The translations under genes were made by a program, and so were the position numbers. The notes below the pieces were generated by a model. The model searched no databases. It saw nothing but the letters and a program-made list of their open reading frames with translations, and had not been told where the DNA came from. From CASICS01 sp045564455 (GTDB lineage Bacteria; Pseudomonadota; Gammaproteobacteria; Magnimaribacterales; AG-339-G14): a stretch of DNA of 64,000 nucleotides. Location: contig JBJLHG010000002.1 in the NCBI GenBank assembly GCA_045564455.1, positions 124,001 through 188,000 on the forward strand, written 5' to 3'. Positions 18,766-27,718 of this stretch are shown here, in pieces. Position 1 is the first letter of the stretch. Each line of letters begins with the position of its first letter.

Positions 18766-20139
18766 ATGGAATTCAAAGATTACAAAGTAGCAGATATGGC
18801 ATTGGCTGATTTTGGTCGTAAAGAAATATTGTTGGCAGAATCAGAAATGCCGGCGTTGATGAAGTTAAGAGAAAAGTATGGGTCTTCTCAACCTTTAGCT
18901 GGTGCAAAAATTATGGGTTGTATTCATATGACAATTCAGACGGCGGTTCTAATAGAAACATTAGTTGCACTAGGGGCTTCGGTAAGATGGTCTTCTTGCA
19001 ATATATTCTCCACTCAAGATCACGCAGCGGCAGCTATTGCTGCAGCAGGAATTCCTGTTTTTGCATGGAAAGGGATGAATGAAGAAGAATTTAACTGGTG
19101 TATTGAGCAAACTATCTTATCTGATGATGCCCCATGGGATGCAAATATGATTCTAGATGATGGTGGTGATTTAACTTCTATGGTGCATGAAAAATTTCCA
19201 GATATGCTCAGTAATATTCATGGTATTTCTGAAGAAACCACAACTGGCGTTCATCGATTATGGGAAATGCTTAAACATAATGAATTAAAAGTACCTGCAA
19301 TTAATGTAAATGATTCAGTTACTAAATCTAAAAATGATAATAAGTATGGCTGCCGTCACAGTTTAAATGATGCTATCAAGAGAGGTACCGATATGCTTCT
19401 TGCTGGACGTAAAGCTCTAGTTATTGGTTATGGAGACGTTGGAAAAGGTTCTGCAATGAGCCTTCGTCAAGAGGGAATGATCGTTAGAATTTCTGAAATA
19501 GATCCAATCTGTGCAATGCAAGCATGCATGGATGGATACGAAGTCGTTTCCCCCTATTTAAATGGAGAGAATAAAAATAACAATGAATGTATTAATAAGC
19601 TCTTGCTTGAAGATACTGACTTAATTGTTACCACTACTGGAAATGTAAATGTTTGTGATCAATATATTCTTAACAATATAAAAAAAGGTTCAACAATATG
19701 TAACATTGGGCACTTTGATAATGAAATAGATACGCAATACATGCGAGACAACTGGAAATGGGAAGAAATCAAACCTCAAGTTCATAAAGTCTCTAGATCA
19801 GAAAATCCTGGTGACCATATCATTCTTCTTGCTGAAGGCCGTTTAGTTAATCTTGGAAATGCAACCGGCCACCCTTCAAGAATAATGGATGGCTCTTTTG
19901 CCAACCAGGTATTAGCTCAAATGTTTTTATACAAACAGGCTTTTGCAACAATCAATGATGAAGAGACAAAAAAAGAGATGTTAAAAATTGAAGTGCTTCC
20001 AATGGAATTAGACGAAGAAGTTGCTTCTTATATGGTTGAAGGTTTTGGAGGAGTGGTTACCAAGCTAACTAAAGATCAGGCAGATTATATTAATGTTAAA
20101 GTTGAAGGACCATATAAACCTGATAGTTATAAATACTAA
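18766..20139 (+). CDS. ahcY: Adenosylhomocysteinase
   Basis: An NAD-dependent hydrolase that splits S-adenosylhomocysteine to homocysteine and adenosine, relieving product inhibition of methyltransferases. Seen are the substrate-side GAKIMGCIHMTIQTAVL, the NAD-binding GYGDVGKGSAMSLR, and the C-terminal KLTKDQADYINVKVEGPYKPDSYKY ending shared by the family. At 457 residues it has the usual bacterial length. Its stop overlaps the argH start codon by one base (TAATG). Use of AhcY rather than the Pfs/LuxS route means adenosine is released. Confidence 0.97.
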   Translation: MEFKDYKVADMALADFGRKEILLAESEMPALMKLREKYGSSQPLAGAKIMGCIHMTIQTAVLIETLVALGASVRWSSCNIFSTQDHAAAAIAAAGIPVFAWKGMNEEEFNWCIEQTILSDDAPWDANMILDDGGDLTSMVHEKFPDMLSNIHGISEETTTGVHRLWEMLKHNELKVPAINVNDSVTKSKNDNKYGCRHSLNDAIKRGTDMLLAGRKALVIGYGDVGKGSAMSLRQEGMIVRISEIDPICAMQACMDGYEVVSPYLNGENKNNNECINKLLLEDTDLIVTTTGNVNVCDQYILNNIKKGSTICNIGHFDNEIDTQYMRDNWKWEEIKPQVHKVSRSENPGDHIILLAEGRLVNLGNATGHPSRIMDGSFANQVLAQMFLYKQAFATINDEETKKEMLKIEVLPMELDEEVASYMVEGFGGVVTKLTKDQADYINVKVEGPYKPDSYKY

Positions 20140-21524
20140 TGTCTAAGAAAAATTCAAGCTGGGGCGGTCGTTTTAAAAAGCAAACAGCAAAGAAAGCTCA
20201 AGTTTTTTCATCTTCTATAGAAATTGATAAAAATTTATATTCTGAAGATATAACTGGCTCGATTGCATATGCAGAAGCATTGCAAGAGGCCGGCGTCCTA
20301 ACTAAAGCTGAATTAAATAAAATCAAATCAGGTCTCAAACAAATAAAACAAAAAATAGAGTCAGGGAAATTTAAATGGCAAGAAGCTCTTGAAGATGTTC
20401 ATATGAATATTGAATCTGCTTTAGAAAAAGCTATTGGCTCAGCAGCAAAAAAACTTCACACAGGTCGTTCAAGAAATGATCAAGTCGTGACTGACCTTAA
20501 ACTTTTTTTATTAAACCAATCTAAAGAGTTACAGATTTGCCTTACTGACTTTTTAAAAATCCTTGTACTCAAAGCCGAAAATGAAACAGAAACTTTGATG
20601 CCAGGTTTTACTCATATGCAGATAGCTCAGCCCATAACCCTAGGTCATCACTTAATGGCTTGGTACGAAATGCTCAGTCGAGACTTAGAGCGATTCGAAG
20701 AATCAGAAAAACGTTTATCGATTATGCCTTTAGGTTCTGGAGCTTTATCAGGCAATCGATTTAAGATTAATAGAATTAAATTATCTAAATCTCTAGGTTT
20801 TAAAGGAGTGACGACTAATTCTATCGATGCCGTGAGTGATCGAGACTATGTAGCTGAAATGATGTTTAACATCAGCTTGATGAGCGTTCATCTTTCTCGT
20901 ATATCTGAAGAATTAATTATCTGGTCCACCTCTCAATTTAATTATATTGATCTTCCAGAAGAGCTTTGTACTGGTTCTTCCATAATGCCTCAGAAAAAGA
21001 ATCCTGATATGGCTGAGCTTGTTCGTGGAGGCTCCGCAAAAACTATAGGTAATTTAGTATCACTGCTGAGCCTTCTTAAGAATCAACCACTCGCATACAA
21101 TCGAGATAATCAGGAAGATAAGGCGCCTTTATTTGATTCCATTAATTATGCTTTAAGCGCTGTTGATATAACTGCGGCTATGATTGCTGGTGCAACTTTC
21201 AATACTGATGCCATGTTAACGGATGTTTATGATGGACATATTTGCGCTACCGACTTTGCAGAATACTTAGTAATTAAAGGAATTCCCTTCAGAGATGCTC
21301 ATGAAATTTCGGGCAAGGCAGTTCAAATTGCTGAAAAGCAAGATCTATTATTAGTTGAATTACCTCTTGGAGAGCTAAAACAATTAAATTCTATTATAGA
21401 TAAAGATGTCTATAAATTTTTAGACCCAATGAAATCTATTAATTCAAAAAATAGTATCGGTGGAACAGCACCTGGCCAAGTAAAAAAACAAATTTCTTTA
21501 GCTAAAAACTTTTTAAAAATTTAA
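20139..21524 (+). CDS. argH: Argininosuccinate lyase
   Basis: ArgH cleaves argininosuccinate to arginine and fumarate, the last step of arginine synthesis. The fumarase/aspartase superfamily signature GSSIMPQKKNPD is at about residue 285, and the N-terminal WGGRF and HTGRSRNDQV motifs are standard. It has 461 residues. It is translationally coupled to ahcY by a one-base overlap although the pathways differ. Confidence 0.97.
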   Translation: MSKKNSSWGGRFKKQTAKKAQVFSSSIEIDKNLYSEDITGSIAYAEALQEAGVLTKAELNKIKSGLKQIKQKIESGKFKWQEALEDVHMNIESALEKAIGSAAKKLHTGRSRNDQVVTDLKLFLLNQSKELQICLTDFLKILVLKAENETETLMPGFTHMQIAQPITLGHHLMAWYEMLSRDLERFEESEKRLSIMPLGSGALSGNRFKINRIKLSKSLGFKGVTTNSIDAVSDRDYVAEMMFNISLMSVHLSRISEELIIWSTSQFNYIDLPEELCTGSSIMPQKKNPDMAELVRGGSAKTIGNLVSLLSLLKNQPLAYNRDNQEDKAPLFDSINYALSAVDITAAMIAGATFNTDAMLTDVYDGHICATDFAEYLVIKGIPFRDAHEISGKAVQIAEKQDLLLVELPLGELKQLNSIIDKDVYKFLDPMKSINSKNSIGGTAPGQVKKQISLAKNFLKI

Positions 21525-21597
21525 ATCAGATTAATTTATCTTTCACTTTTAAATTAATTTATTTTAAGCTTATCAATCTTAAATTTAGGAGAACAGG

Positions 21598-22692
21598 ATG
21601 AAATCTTTATTCAGACCAATAACTATAAATAATCTAGAAATTCCAAATAGGATTGCGATGGCGCCCATGACGAGAATGATGTCGCCCGATGGGATACCAG
21701 GAGAAAATGTTAAAGACTATTATCAAAGGCGTGCTGCTGGAGAAGTTGGTTTAATCATCACAGAAGGAGTAGAAGTTAGTCACCCCTCTTCGAGTGGATA
21801 TCCTAACGTTCCTGGTTTTCAAGACAAAGCAGATGAAGGGTGGAGAAATATAATTTCATCCGTTCATGCAGAAGGAGGAAAAATCTTTCCTCAGTTATGG
21901 CATGTAGGAGCAATGCGAAAAGAAGGAATGGCTCCAGATCCTAAAGTTCCTGGCTATACTCCCTCTGGCTTAGTAAATACAAACAAAGAAGCAGCTCATG
22001 CAATGTCTGCTGATGAAGTGGAAATGCTCATTGAATGTTTTGTAAACGATATTATTAAGATAAAAGATCTTGGTTTTGACGGCGTAGAATTACATGGCGC
22101 GCATGGCTATCTTATAGATAATTTTTTTTGGGAAGGCACTAATCAGAGAGATGATGATTTTGGTGGCGCAATAGATAAAAGAACCAAATTTGCTTGCGAA
22201 ATTATAGAAAGAGCAAGAATTAAAGTTGGAAGAGAATTTCCTATTGCAATTAGATTCTCTCAGTGGAAACAGCAAGATTACGATGCTCGTATTGCTCACA
22301 CGCCTGATGAATTAGAAAGATTTTTAAAACCACTAGTTACTGCTGGCGTAGACGTATTTCATGCCAGCAATAGAAGATACTGGGAACCAGAATTTGAAGG
22401 ATCAGAACTAAATTTAGCGGGTTGGACTAAAAAACTTACTGGAATACCAACAATCACTGTGGGTAGCGTGGGTCTTAAATCAGATTTCATCGGCTTATAT
22501 GCTGGCGAGGATGCAGTTGAAAGTGCACCTATCGATGAATTGGTTTCGCGTTTAGAATCAGAAGAGTTTGACATGATAGCTGTAGGAAGAGCTCTTTTAT
22601 CAGATCCTGAGTGGGTTAAAAAAATAAGAGAAGGTCGATATGAAGATATTATTCCTTTTGAAAGCAAATATGCCCAAAGCGTTTATTTTTAA
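21598..22692 (+). CDS. Old Yellow Enzyme-type NADH:flavin oxidoreductase
   Basis: A 364-residue FMN-containing TIM-barrel ene-reductase. The N-terminal LFRPITINNLEIPNRIAMAPMTR, the active-site HGAHGYLIDNFF (the family's His/His-Asn pair region) and the C-terminal FMN phosphate site VGRALLSDPEWV are clear. It acts on alpha,beta-unsaturated carbonyls; the natural substrate is unknown. A good AGGAGAACAGG sits just before the ATG. It overlaps the following 37-codon gene by one base. Confidence 0.93.
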   Translation: MKSLFRPITINNLEIPNRIAMAPMTRMMSPDGIPGENVKDYYQRRAAGEVGLIITEGVEVSHPSSSGYPNVPGFQDKADEGWRNIISSVHAEGGKIFPQLWHVGAMRKEGMAPDPKVPGYTPSGLVNTNKEAAHAMSADEVEMLIECFVNDIIKIKDLGFDGVELHGAHGYLIDNFFWEGTNQRDDDFGGAIDKRTKFACEIIERARIKVGREFPIAIRFSQWKQQDYDARIAHTPDELERFLKPLVTAGVDVFHASNRRYWEPEFEGSELNLAGWTKKLTGIPTITVGSVGLKSDFIGLYAGEDAVESAPIDELVSRLESEEFDMIAVGRALLSDPEWVKKIREGRYEDIIPFESKYAQSVYF

Positions 22693-22805
22693 TGGTTGTT
22701 GACAAAAAAAATAAAAACTCGAGTAAACAAAAGCTAAAGCCCAAACAAGAAAAGTCTAAAAATGGCTTTGATCCTATACAATATGAGAAACCACCTCATC
22801 ATTGA
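22692..22805 (+). CDS. 37-residue lysine-rich peptide
   Basis: A very short gene whose ATG overlaps the preceding stop by one base (TAATG), so it would be translationally coupled. The first 25 residues are nearly all Lys, Asn, Ser and Gln, and the C-terminus FDPIQYEKPPHH is more structured. I do not recognise a family; the tail recalls small C-terminally conserved assembly factors but no firm match can be made. The next gene starts 2 bases later. Confidence 0.4.
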   Translation: MVVDKKNKNSSKQKLKPKQEKSKNGFDPIQYEKPPHH

Positions 22806-22807
22806 AT

Positions 22808-23110
22808 ATGAAAAAAATTCTAGTTTTACTTTTATTAACAAGTTCAAATTTATGGTCTGATTTTGATGATATTTGCCTAATCCCCAATTTAGATCTGCTT
22901 ACTGTTAAAAAAGAACTAAACGATAAAGATTGTGAAAAAAATGACATTCTTTATGTCATGACTAAAAAACAAACTGATTTACCATTTATGATGTCTAATT
23001 ACTGCATGTATAGAAATCATGAAATTACACAGAATGTGACACAAGAGATAGCAACGGTTTATCATTTAACTTGTGTATATAGAGGAGAAGGCAGAACCTT
23101 TAGAGATTAA
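22808..23110 (+). CDS. Small secreted cysteine-containing protein
   Basis: A 100-residue protein with a signal peptide (MKKILVLLLLTSSNLWS) and a mature region holding four cysteines (DDICLIP, DKDCEKN, NYCMYR, HLTCVY), suggesting two disulfides in the periplasm. No family recognised. I chose the ATG at 22808 over a TTG two codons earlier because it gives a clean signal peptide. It is the second of four tiny genes ahead of lysA. Confidence 0.6.
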   Translation: MKKILVLLLLTSSNLWSDFDDICLIPNLDLLTVKKELNDKDCEKNDILYVMTKKQTDLPFMMSNYCMYRNHEITQNVTQEIATVYHLTCVYRGEGRTFRD

Positions 23111-23111
23111 T

Positions 23112-23318
23112 ATGAGTTCATCGACAATTACGACGATTTTTTTTCTTGGCGGCATAACTTTTATAGCTGATCTATTCTTTTTTATAAAACTCAAAGGCGC
23201 AGATAATTCAACTCTAGAAAATTCAATGCTGTTCATAAAAATTTATATTTCGAGTATTTTAGGCGTTTTAAGCACTGGTGTTTTATTTGTATCATTGTTC
23301 ATGGTTTCTCATGGGTAA
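23112..23318 (+). CDS. Small two-helix membrane protein
   Basis: A 68-residue protein with two predicted membrane helices (about residues 7-27 and 42-65) joined by a polar loop KLKGADNSTLENS. The frame is open further upstream but those residues overlap the previous gene; the ATG at 23112 follows its stop by one base. No known family recognised. Its position in a chain of compact genes supports it being real. Confidence 0.55.
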   Translation: MSSSTITTIFFLGGITFIADLFFFIKLKGADNSTLENSMLFIKIYISSILGVLSTGVLFVSLFMVSHG

Positions 23319-23321
23319 TTC

Positions 23322-23435
23322 ATGAGTAGAAATTTATTTATAATTCTAATTGGTCTTTTTTGTTTATCCGCTTGCGGAGTGAAAGGACCATTAACTTTGC
23401 CTGAGGCAGAATCAAAAAACTATGAGACCAGATAA
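23322..23435 (+). CDS. lptM: LptM/YifL-type small lipoprotein
   Basis: A 37-residue lipoprotein with signal sequence and lipobox LSAC at residues 15-18, followed at once by GVKGPLTLP. The C-G-x-K-G-P-L motif is diagnostic of LptM (YifL/LppL), which in E. coli assists disulfide maturation of the LptD outer membrane translocon. It lies just upstream of lysA and overlaps its start by 14 bases, exactly the placement known from E. coli and pseudomonads (lptM ahead of lysA/dapF). It is too short for most gene callers. Confidence 0.85.
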   Translation: MSRNLFIILIGLFCLSACGVKGPLTLPEAESKNYETR

Positions 23436-24642
23436 TTTTCATTTTAAAAATGGTATTTTAAATATTGAAGATACTTCTTTAGATAAAGTTGTGGCTGAGT
23501 TCAAAACGCCTTTTTATGTTTATACAAAAGCTAGCATTTTGGAAGCTTGCAGAGCGTATACTTCAGATATTGATTCGACTGATCTTGTTTGTTATGCCGT
23601 TAAAGCAAATAGCAATCTTCAGATATTGAAAATTTTGGCTGATGAAGGTCTAGGATTTGATGTCGTTTCGGGTGGAGAGCTTAGCAGGGTAATAAAAATA
23701 GGCGCTGATCCTAAAAAAATTGTCTTTTCAGGAGTAGGCAAAACAAAAGAAGAATTATCTATGGCTGCTGAACTTGATATATTTTCGATTAATGTTGAAT
23801 CAGCTTATGAATTAGAAAATATCATCGAGCTAAGTAGAAAACCCAGAGTGTCTTTTAGGATAAATCCAGATATGGCCGGAGATACTCATCCCTACATAGA
23901 GACAGGTAAAGCAGATTGTAAATTTGGGATTTCAGAAGCTGAAGCTCTTTCTTTGGCAGAAAGATATTCTCCAAATGAAATAAGCCTTGTTGGTATTACA
24001 GCTCACATAGGGTCTCAAATAACGAATACGGATTTATTCTTAGAACTCTTAGAAAAACTTAAGTCATTAGCTTCTAAAATTGAAAGCTTTGGACATTCAA
24101 TTGATCATCTAGATGTGGGAGGTGGGTTAGCCATCGACTATGAAATGAATGCTAAATTTGATCCTAGTCATCTTGTTAAAAAGCTAAAGGCAAATATTGG
24201 AAATTACGATCTAATGCTGGAACCTGGAAGATCAATGATTGCTCAGGCTGGCGCCTTAATAACTAAAGTATTAGGTGAAAAGGAAAATGGCGATAGAAAA
24301 TTCTTAATTTTAGATGCAGCAATGAACGATCTTATGCGCCCTTCTTTATATAACGCTAGACATGAAATAGAAAATATAAATGAAAACGAAGGCAGTCTTG
24401 ATTCTTATACAGTGGTTGGACCAGTTTGTGAAACTGCAGATTCGTTTGGTGATGACTTTGAATTATCTGCTAAAGCCGATGATCATCTAGTCATATATTC
24501 CAGCGGTGCTTATGGGTCTAGTATGGGCTCTAATTACAATTCTAGATTAAGGCCCGCTGAAATTTTAATTGATGCAGACAATTACGAAGTCATCAGAAAG
24601 CCAGAATCATTTGATGATTTAATTCAGCTAGAGGAAATTTAA
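23422..24642 (+). CDS. lysA: Diaminopimelate decarboxylase
   Basis: A PLP-dependent alanine-racemase-fold enzyme converting meso-diaminopimelate to lysine. The PLP lysine is K61 in CYAVKANSN; GLGFDVVSGGEL, the glycine-rich LDVGGGLAIDY and C-terminal GPVCETADSFGDD with the substrate cysteine are all visible. It has 406 residues. The stop is directly followed by dapF, so two consecutive steps of one pathway are coupled in an operon. Confidence 0.97.
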   Translation: MRPDNFHFKNGILNIEDTSLDKVVAEFKTPFYVYTKASILEACRAYTSDIDSTDLVCYAVKANSNLQILKILADEGLGFDVVSGGELSRVIKIGADPKKIVFSGVGKTKEELSMAAELDIFSINVESAYELENIIELSRKPRVSFRINPDMAGDTHPYIETGKADCKFGISEAEALSLAERYSPNEISLVGITAHIGSQITNTDLFLELLEKLKSLASKIESFGHSIDHLDVGGGLAIDYEMNAKFDPSHLVKKLKANIGNYDLMLEPGRSMIAQAGALITKVLGEKENGDRKFLILDAAMNDLMRPSLYNARHEIENINENEGSLDSYTVVGPVCETADSFGDDFELSAKADDHLVIYSSGAYGSSMGSNYNSRLRPAEILIDADNYEVIRKPESFDDLIQLEEI

Positions 24643-25461
24643 ATGTTGATCTCTCAATATATGGAGTCTTTAGGAAATGACTTCATGATTATCGATGGAA
24701 TAACTCAAAATTTTGAAGCATCAGATTCAAATATTTCAAAATTATCAAACGTAAATAATGATTTGGGTTATGACCAATCAATGGTTATCTTGCCGCCGAA
24801 GGATGATGTTTCTGACATATCTGTAAGAATATTTAATATTGATGGAAGTGAATCTGAAAATTGTGTCAACGGCATACGATGTGTCGCGCAATATGTTTTC
24901 GATAATAAATTAATAAGCACTAATGAATTAATTATCTCCATAAATGATGACCTAATAGTTGTTTCAAAAATTGAAAACTCTCTATTGAAAGTGGAAATGT
25001 CTAATTTGAGTTTTGAGAAGGAAGATATCGGACTCAATAATGACGCGCCCAATTTTTTAGAATATGAAGGTTCAAAAATTTTTTTTCATTCGTTGTCAAT
25101 AGGCAATCCTCATGCTGTTATTTTTTGCGAAGATAGGGATTTGAATATTCCAGATATTGGTAAAAAAATACAAGATAGTGGTTATTTTAAAAATGGCATA
25201 AATGTTGGTTTCATGGAAGTGCTAAGTGAGACGGAAATAAATTTACGCGTCGTGGAAAGAGGAGTTGGTGAAACGCAAGCCTGTGGAAGTGGTGCTTGTG
25301 CTGCAGCAATCATTGGCATTAAAGAAGAACGGCTTACCAATCAAGTTAAAGTAAACTTTCAGAAAGGATCATTGGAAGTGAGTGTTGATTTAATAAAAAA
25401 TAAAGTTTTTTTAATTGGCGATGCAAATTATAGAGCGAAAGATATAGCGATCGAATTATGA
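24643..25461 (+). CDS. dapF: Diaminopimelate epimerase
   Basis: DapF epimerises LL- to meso-diaminopimelate using two cysteines as acid/base. The pair is C74 (in NCVNGIRC) and C214 (in QACGSGACAA). The first motif normally reads CGNG; here a valine replaces the glycine after C74, so this is a divergent but probably active copy. Length is 272 residues as usual. It lies between lysA and DUF484 with a 4-base overlap on the latter. Confidence 0.95.
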   Translation: MLISQYMESLGNDFMIIDGITQNFEASDSNISKLSNVNNDLGYDQSMVILPPKDDVSDISVRIFNIDGSESENCVNGIRCVAQYVFDNKLISTNELIISINDDLIVVSKIENSLLKVEMSNLSFEKEDIGLNNDAPNFLEYEGSKIFFHSLSIGNPHAVIFCEDRDLNIPDIGKKIQDSGYFKNGINVGFMEVLSETEINLRVVERGVGETQACGSGACAAAIIGIKEERLTNQVKVNFQKGSLEVSVDLIKNKVFLIGDANYRAKDIAIEL

Positions 25462-26144
25462 GTTTTTTTAAGAAAAATATTTCGGAAAAAGAAGTTATAA
25501 ATTTTCTTTTGGAAAATCCAGATTTCTTCCTTAAGAATCCTGATGCTTTAGAGAAATTAGAAATTCGACACGAAAGCGGAGAAGCTGTTTCTTTAATAGA
25601 GAAACAAGTTGAAATTATTAAAAAGAAAAATATTTTTACTAGCTCTAGATTAAGCGAATTTCTTATAAATGCAGAATATAACCAACAACTTTTTATCAAA
25701 GTTAAAAAATTAGTTATGTTGATCTTAAAAGAAAGTAATTTAGAAGAACTGAGCACACTCACTGAAAGTTTTTTTGAAAAAGAGTTAGGAACAGAAATCT
25801 GTCGAATATATTTTTTTACTCAAGACGAGTTATTTGATTTATCTAGCAAAAGGATTATTACTCCAGAGATTGCTACTTCTATTTTTGCGGAAGTTTTTAA
25901 ATCAAATAATATCTCATTAGGCGATATCAATCGGGATCTCTCTGTAATGGTTTTTGGAAGTAAAGCTAGCATAGAAGAAGGAGCAATTTGCAAACTTAAC
26001 AGTGAAAAAATTGCTGGAACATTAGCACTTGGAAGTAGTTCCAAAGGAAAGTTTAGTAAAGATAGTGAAACATTATTTCTTGAATTTATATTATCTGTTT
26101 TCAGTAACCGCGTGGACTCCATCCTGAATAATATAGATGCATAA
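25458..26144 (+). CDS. DUF484 family protein
   Basis: A 228-residue cytoplasmic protein of the DUF484 family: an N-terminal segment typical of the group (VINFLLENPDFFLKNPDALEKLEI and a following coiled coil) and a C-terminal GAF-like domain (about residues 85-225). DUF484 is found almost always between dapF and xerC in gammaproteobacteria, as here; its function is unknown. It overlaps dapF by 4 and xerC by 8 bases. Confidence 0.92.
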   Translation: MSFFKKNISEKEVINFLLENPDFFLKNPDALEKLEIRHESGEAVSLIEKQVEIIKKKNIFTSSRLSEFLINAEYNQQLFIKVKKLVMLILKESNLEELSTLTESFFEKELGTEICRIYFFTQDELFDLSSKRIITPEIATSIFAEVFKSNNISLGDINRDLSVMVFGSKASIEEGAICKLNSEKIAGTLALGSSSKGKFSKDSETLFLEFILSVFSNRVDSILNNIDA

Positions 26145-27018
26145 AGACATACAAGATTTTCTTAATTACTTAGAGAGCGCTAGGAATTATTCTGAACATA
26201 CTGTTAAAAGTTATAAAAATGATTTATTAAAATTTGAAGGCTTCATTCAGAAAAATAACTTTCAAAAATGGGCAGATATCAAACAAGCAGATATTAGAGA
26301 ATTCATTGGGTCATATAGAAGGAACGGCTTAAGCCCCAGGAGTATTGCGAGGCTTTTATCTTCGCTTCGAAGTTTTTATAAGTATTTAAACATTGAGGGT
26401 TTATCGAATCCCAATCCAATTTTAGGTATATCTGCACCTAAGTTAAGCTCTTTGCTTCCCAAAGCTTTGGATACTGATATGGTAAATAGACTCTTGCAAT
26501 TTGAGCCAAAGACATGGGGAGATTTTCGAGACAAAGCAATAGCAGAGCTTCTTTATTCTTCTGGTCTAAGATTGTCAGAACTATGTATGCTTGATATCGA
26601 AGATTTATCGATGGAAAGTAGAATATGCAGAGTCTTGGGAAAAGGTCAAAAAGAAAGAGAAGTTCCTGTTGGATCTAAAGCATTAGAAGCACTTGAGCTA
26701 TGGTATGAACACAGAGAGAAGCATGCTAAAAATTTAGAAAAGGCTATATTTGTTAATAACCAGGGCAGTCGTTTAAGTCAAAGGTCTATTCAAAATGGGC
26801 TAAAAAAAATGAGCGCTAAAATGGGTCTGCCTTATATTCATCCTCATATGCTGCGTCATTCTTTTGCTTCGCATATACTAGAGTCGAGTGGAGACTTGAG
26901 AGCAGTGCAAGAGTTACTTGGACATGCTAATTTATCAACTACTCAGATTTATACAAAACTAGATTTTCAACATTTAGCGAAGGTGTATGACAAGAGCCAC
27001 CCGCACGCAAAGAAATGA
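26137..27018 (+). CDS. xerC: Tyrosine recombinase XerC
   Basis: A site-specific recombinase resolving chromosome dimers at dif together with XerD. The catalytic set is complete: R145, K169, H237, R240, H263 and nucleophile Y272, with an N-terminal SAM-like DNA-binding domain (residues 1-95). The 293-residue length and position between DUF484 and a HAD phosphatase identify XerC, not XerD or an integron/phage integrase. Confidence 0.95.
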   Translation: MHKDIQDFLNYLESARNYSEHTVKSYKNDLLKFEGFIQKNNFQKWADIKQADIREFIGSYRRNGLSPRSIARLLSSLRSFYKYLNIEGLSNPNPILGISAPKLSSLLPKALDTDMVNRLLQFEPKTWGDFRDKAIAELLYSSGLRLSELCMLDIEDLSMESRICRVLGKGQKEREVPVGSKALEALELWYEHREKHAKNLEKAIFVNNQGSRLSQRSIQNGLKKMSAKMGLPYIHPHMLRHSFASHILESSGDLRAVQELLGHANLSTTQIYTKLDFQHLAKVYDKSHPHAKK

Positions 27019-27019
27019 T

Positions 27020-27718
27020 ATGACAATAAAAGCAGTTACTTTTGATTTAGACGATACACTTTGGCCTCTATACGATGTCATCATGCAATCTCACAAACTT
27101 TCCAATGATTGGTTAATCAATAAATATCCTCAAATGGAAGGAATCTTGTTCACTGAGCAAGAAAGAGAAATGTGGCAACGACTTGTTAAAGCAGAACCTT
27201 CGTTAGGAAATCGTTTGTCCGAATTGAGAGTAAAAGTGATCACTACTTTATTGGTTGAAAATGGAGTACCTGAAGAAGATGCAGTTATAAACTCCAGTAA
27301 AGCTTTTGATATTTTTTTGGAAGAGCGTCATAAGGTAACTTATTTTGATGGAGTTCTTGAAGTTCTAGAGGATTTAGGCAAAGAATATTCTTTGGGTGTT
27401 TTAACAAATGGTAATGCCAGTATTGAAACATTAGGCATAGATCATCTTTTTGATTTTTATCTGAATGCTGAAATAGTAAACGACAGCAAGCCTGGTGCAA
27501 AAATGTTTGAGCAAGCTATGGTTGAGACTTCTTTAAAGCCAAATGAAATTTGTCACGTAGGGGACCATCCGATCAATGATGTTGAAGGTGCTTTAAATGT
27601 TGGATTTAAGGCAATTTGGTTAAATGCTTTGGAAAATAGCTGGCCTGAAGGACAGGAGTGTCATGTTCCTGAAGTTAAAAATTGGTATGAGCTTAAAGAC
27701 GTAATAAAAAGTTTATAG
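27020..27718 (+). CDS. HAD-family phosphatase (YigB-like)
   Basis: A 232-residue haloacid-dehalogenase hydrolase. Motif I is FDLDDTLWPL at the N-terminus, motif II VLTNGNAS, and the C-terminal motifs include NDSKPGAKMF and HVGDHPINDVEGA. In E. coli the gene in this place, yigB, encodes an FMN phosphatase of riboflavin synthesis; the same role is likely but not proven. I chose the ATG at 27020 (one base after the xerC stop) rather than starts inside xerC. It overlaps the convergent copper-protein gene by 6 bases. Confidence 0.9.
   Translation: MTIKAVTFDLDDTLWPLYDVIMQSHKLSNDWLINKYPQMEGILFTEQEREMWQRLVKAEPSLGNRLSELRVKVITTLLVENGVPEEDAVINSSKAFDIFLEERHKVTYFDGVLEVLEDLGKEYSLGVLTNGNASIETLGIDHLFDFYLNAEIVNDSKPGAKMFEQAMVETSLKPNEICHVGDHPINDVEGALNVGFKAIWLNALENSWPEGQECHVPEVKNWYELKDVIKSL

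Noticed and set aside
25346..25762. Minus-strand open frame of 138 codons across dapF/DUF484
   Set aside because: Lies entirely antisense to two well-identified genes and has a Leu/Ser/Phe-rich shadow composition.
26137..27018. xerC as part of a mobile element or integron
   Set aside because: It sits in the conserved dapF-DUF484-xerC-yigB order with no attachment site or cassette nearby, so it is the housekeeping recombinase.
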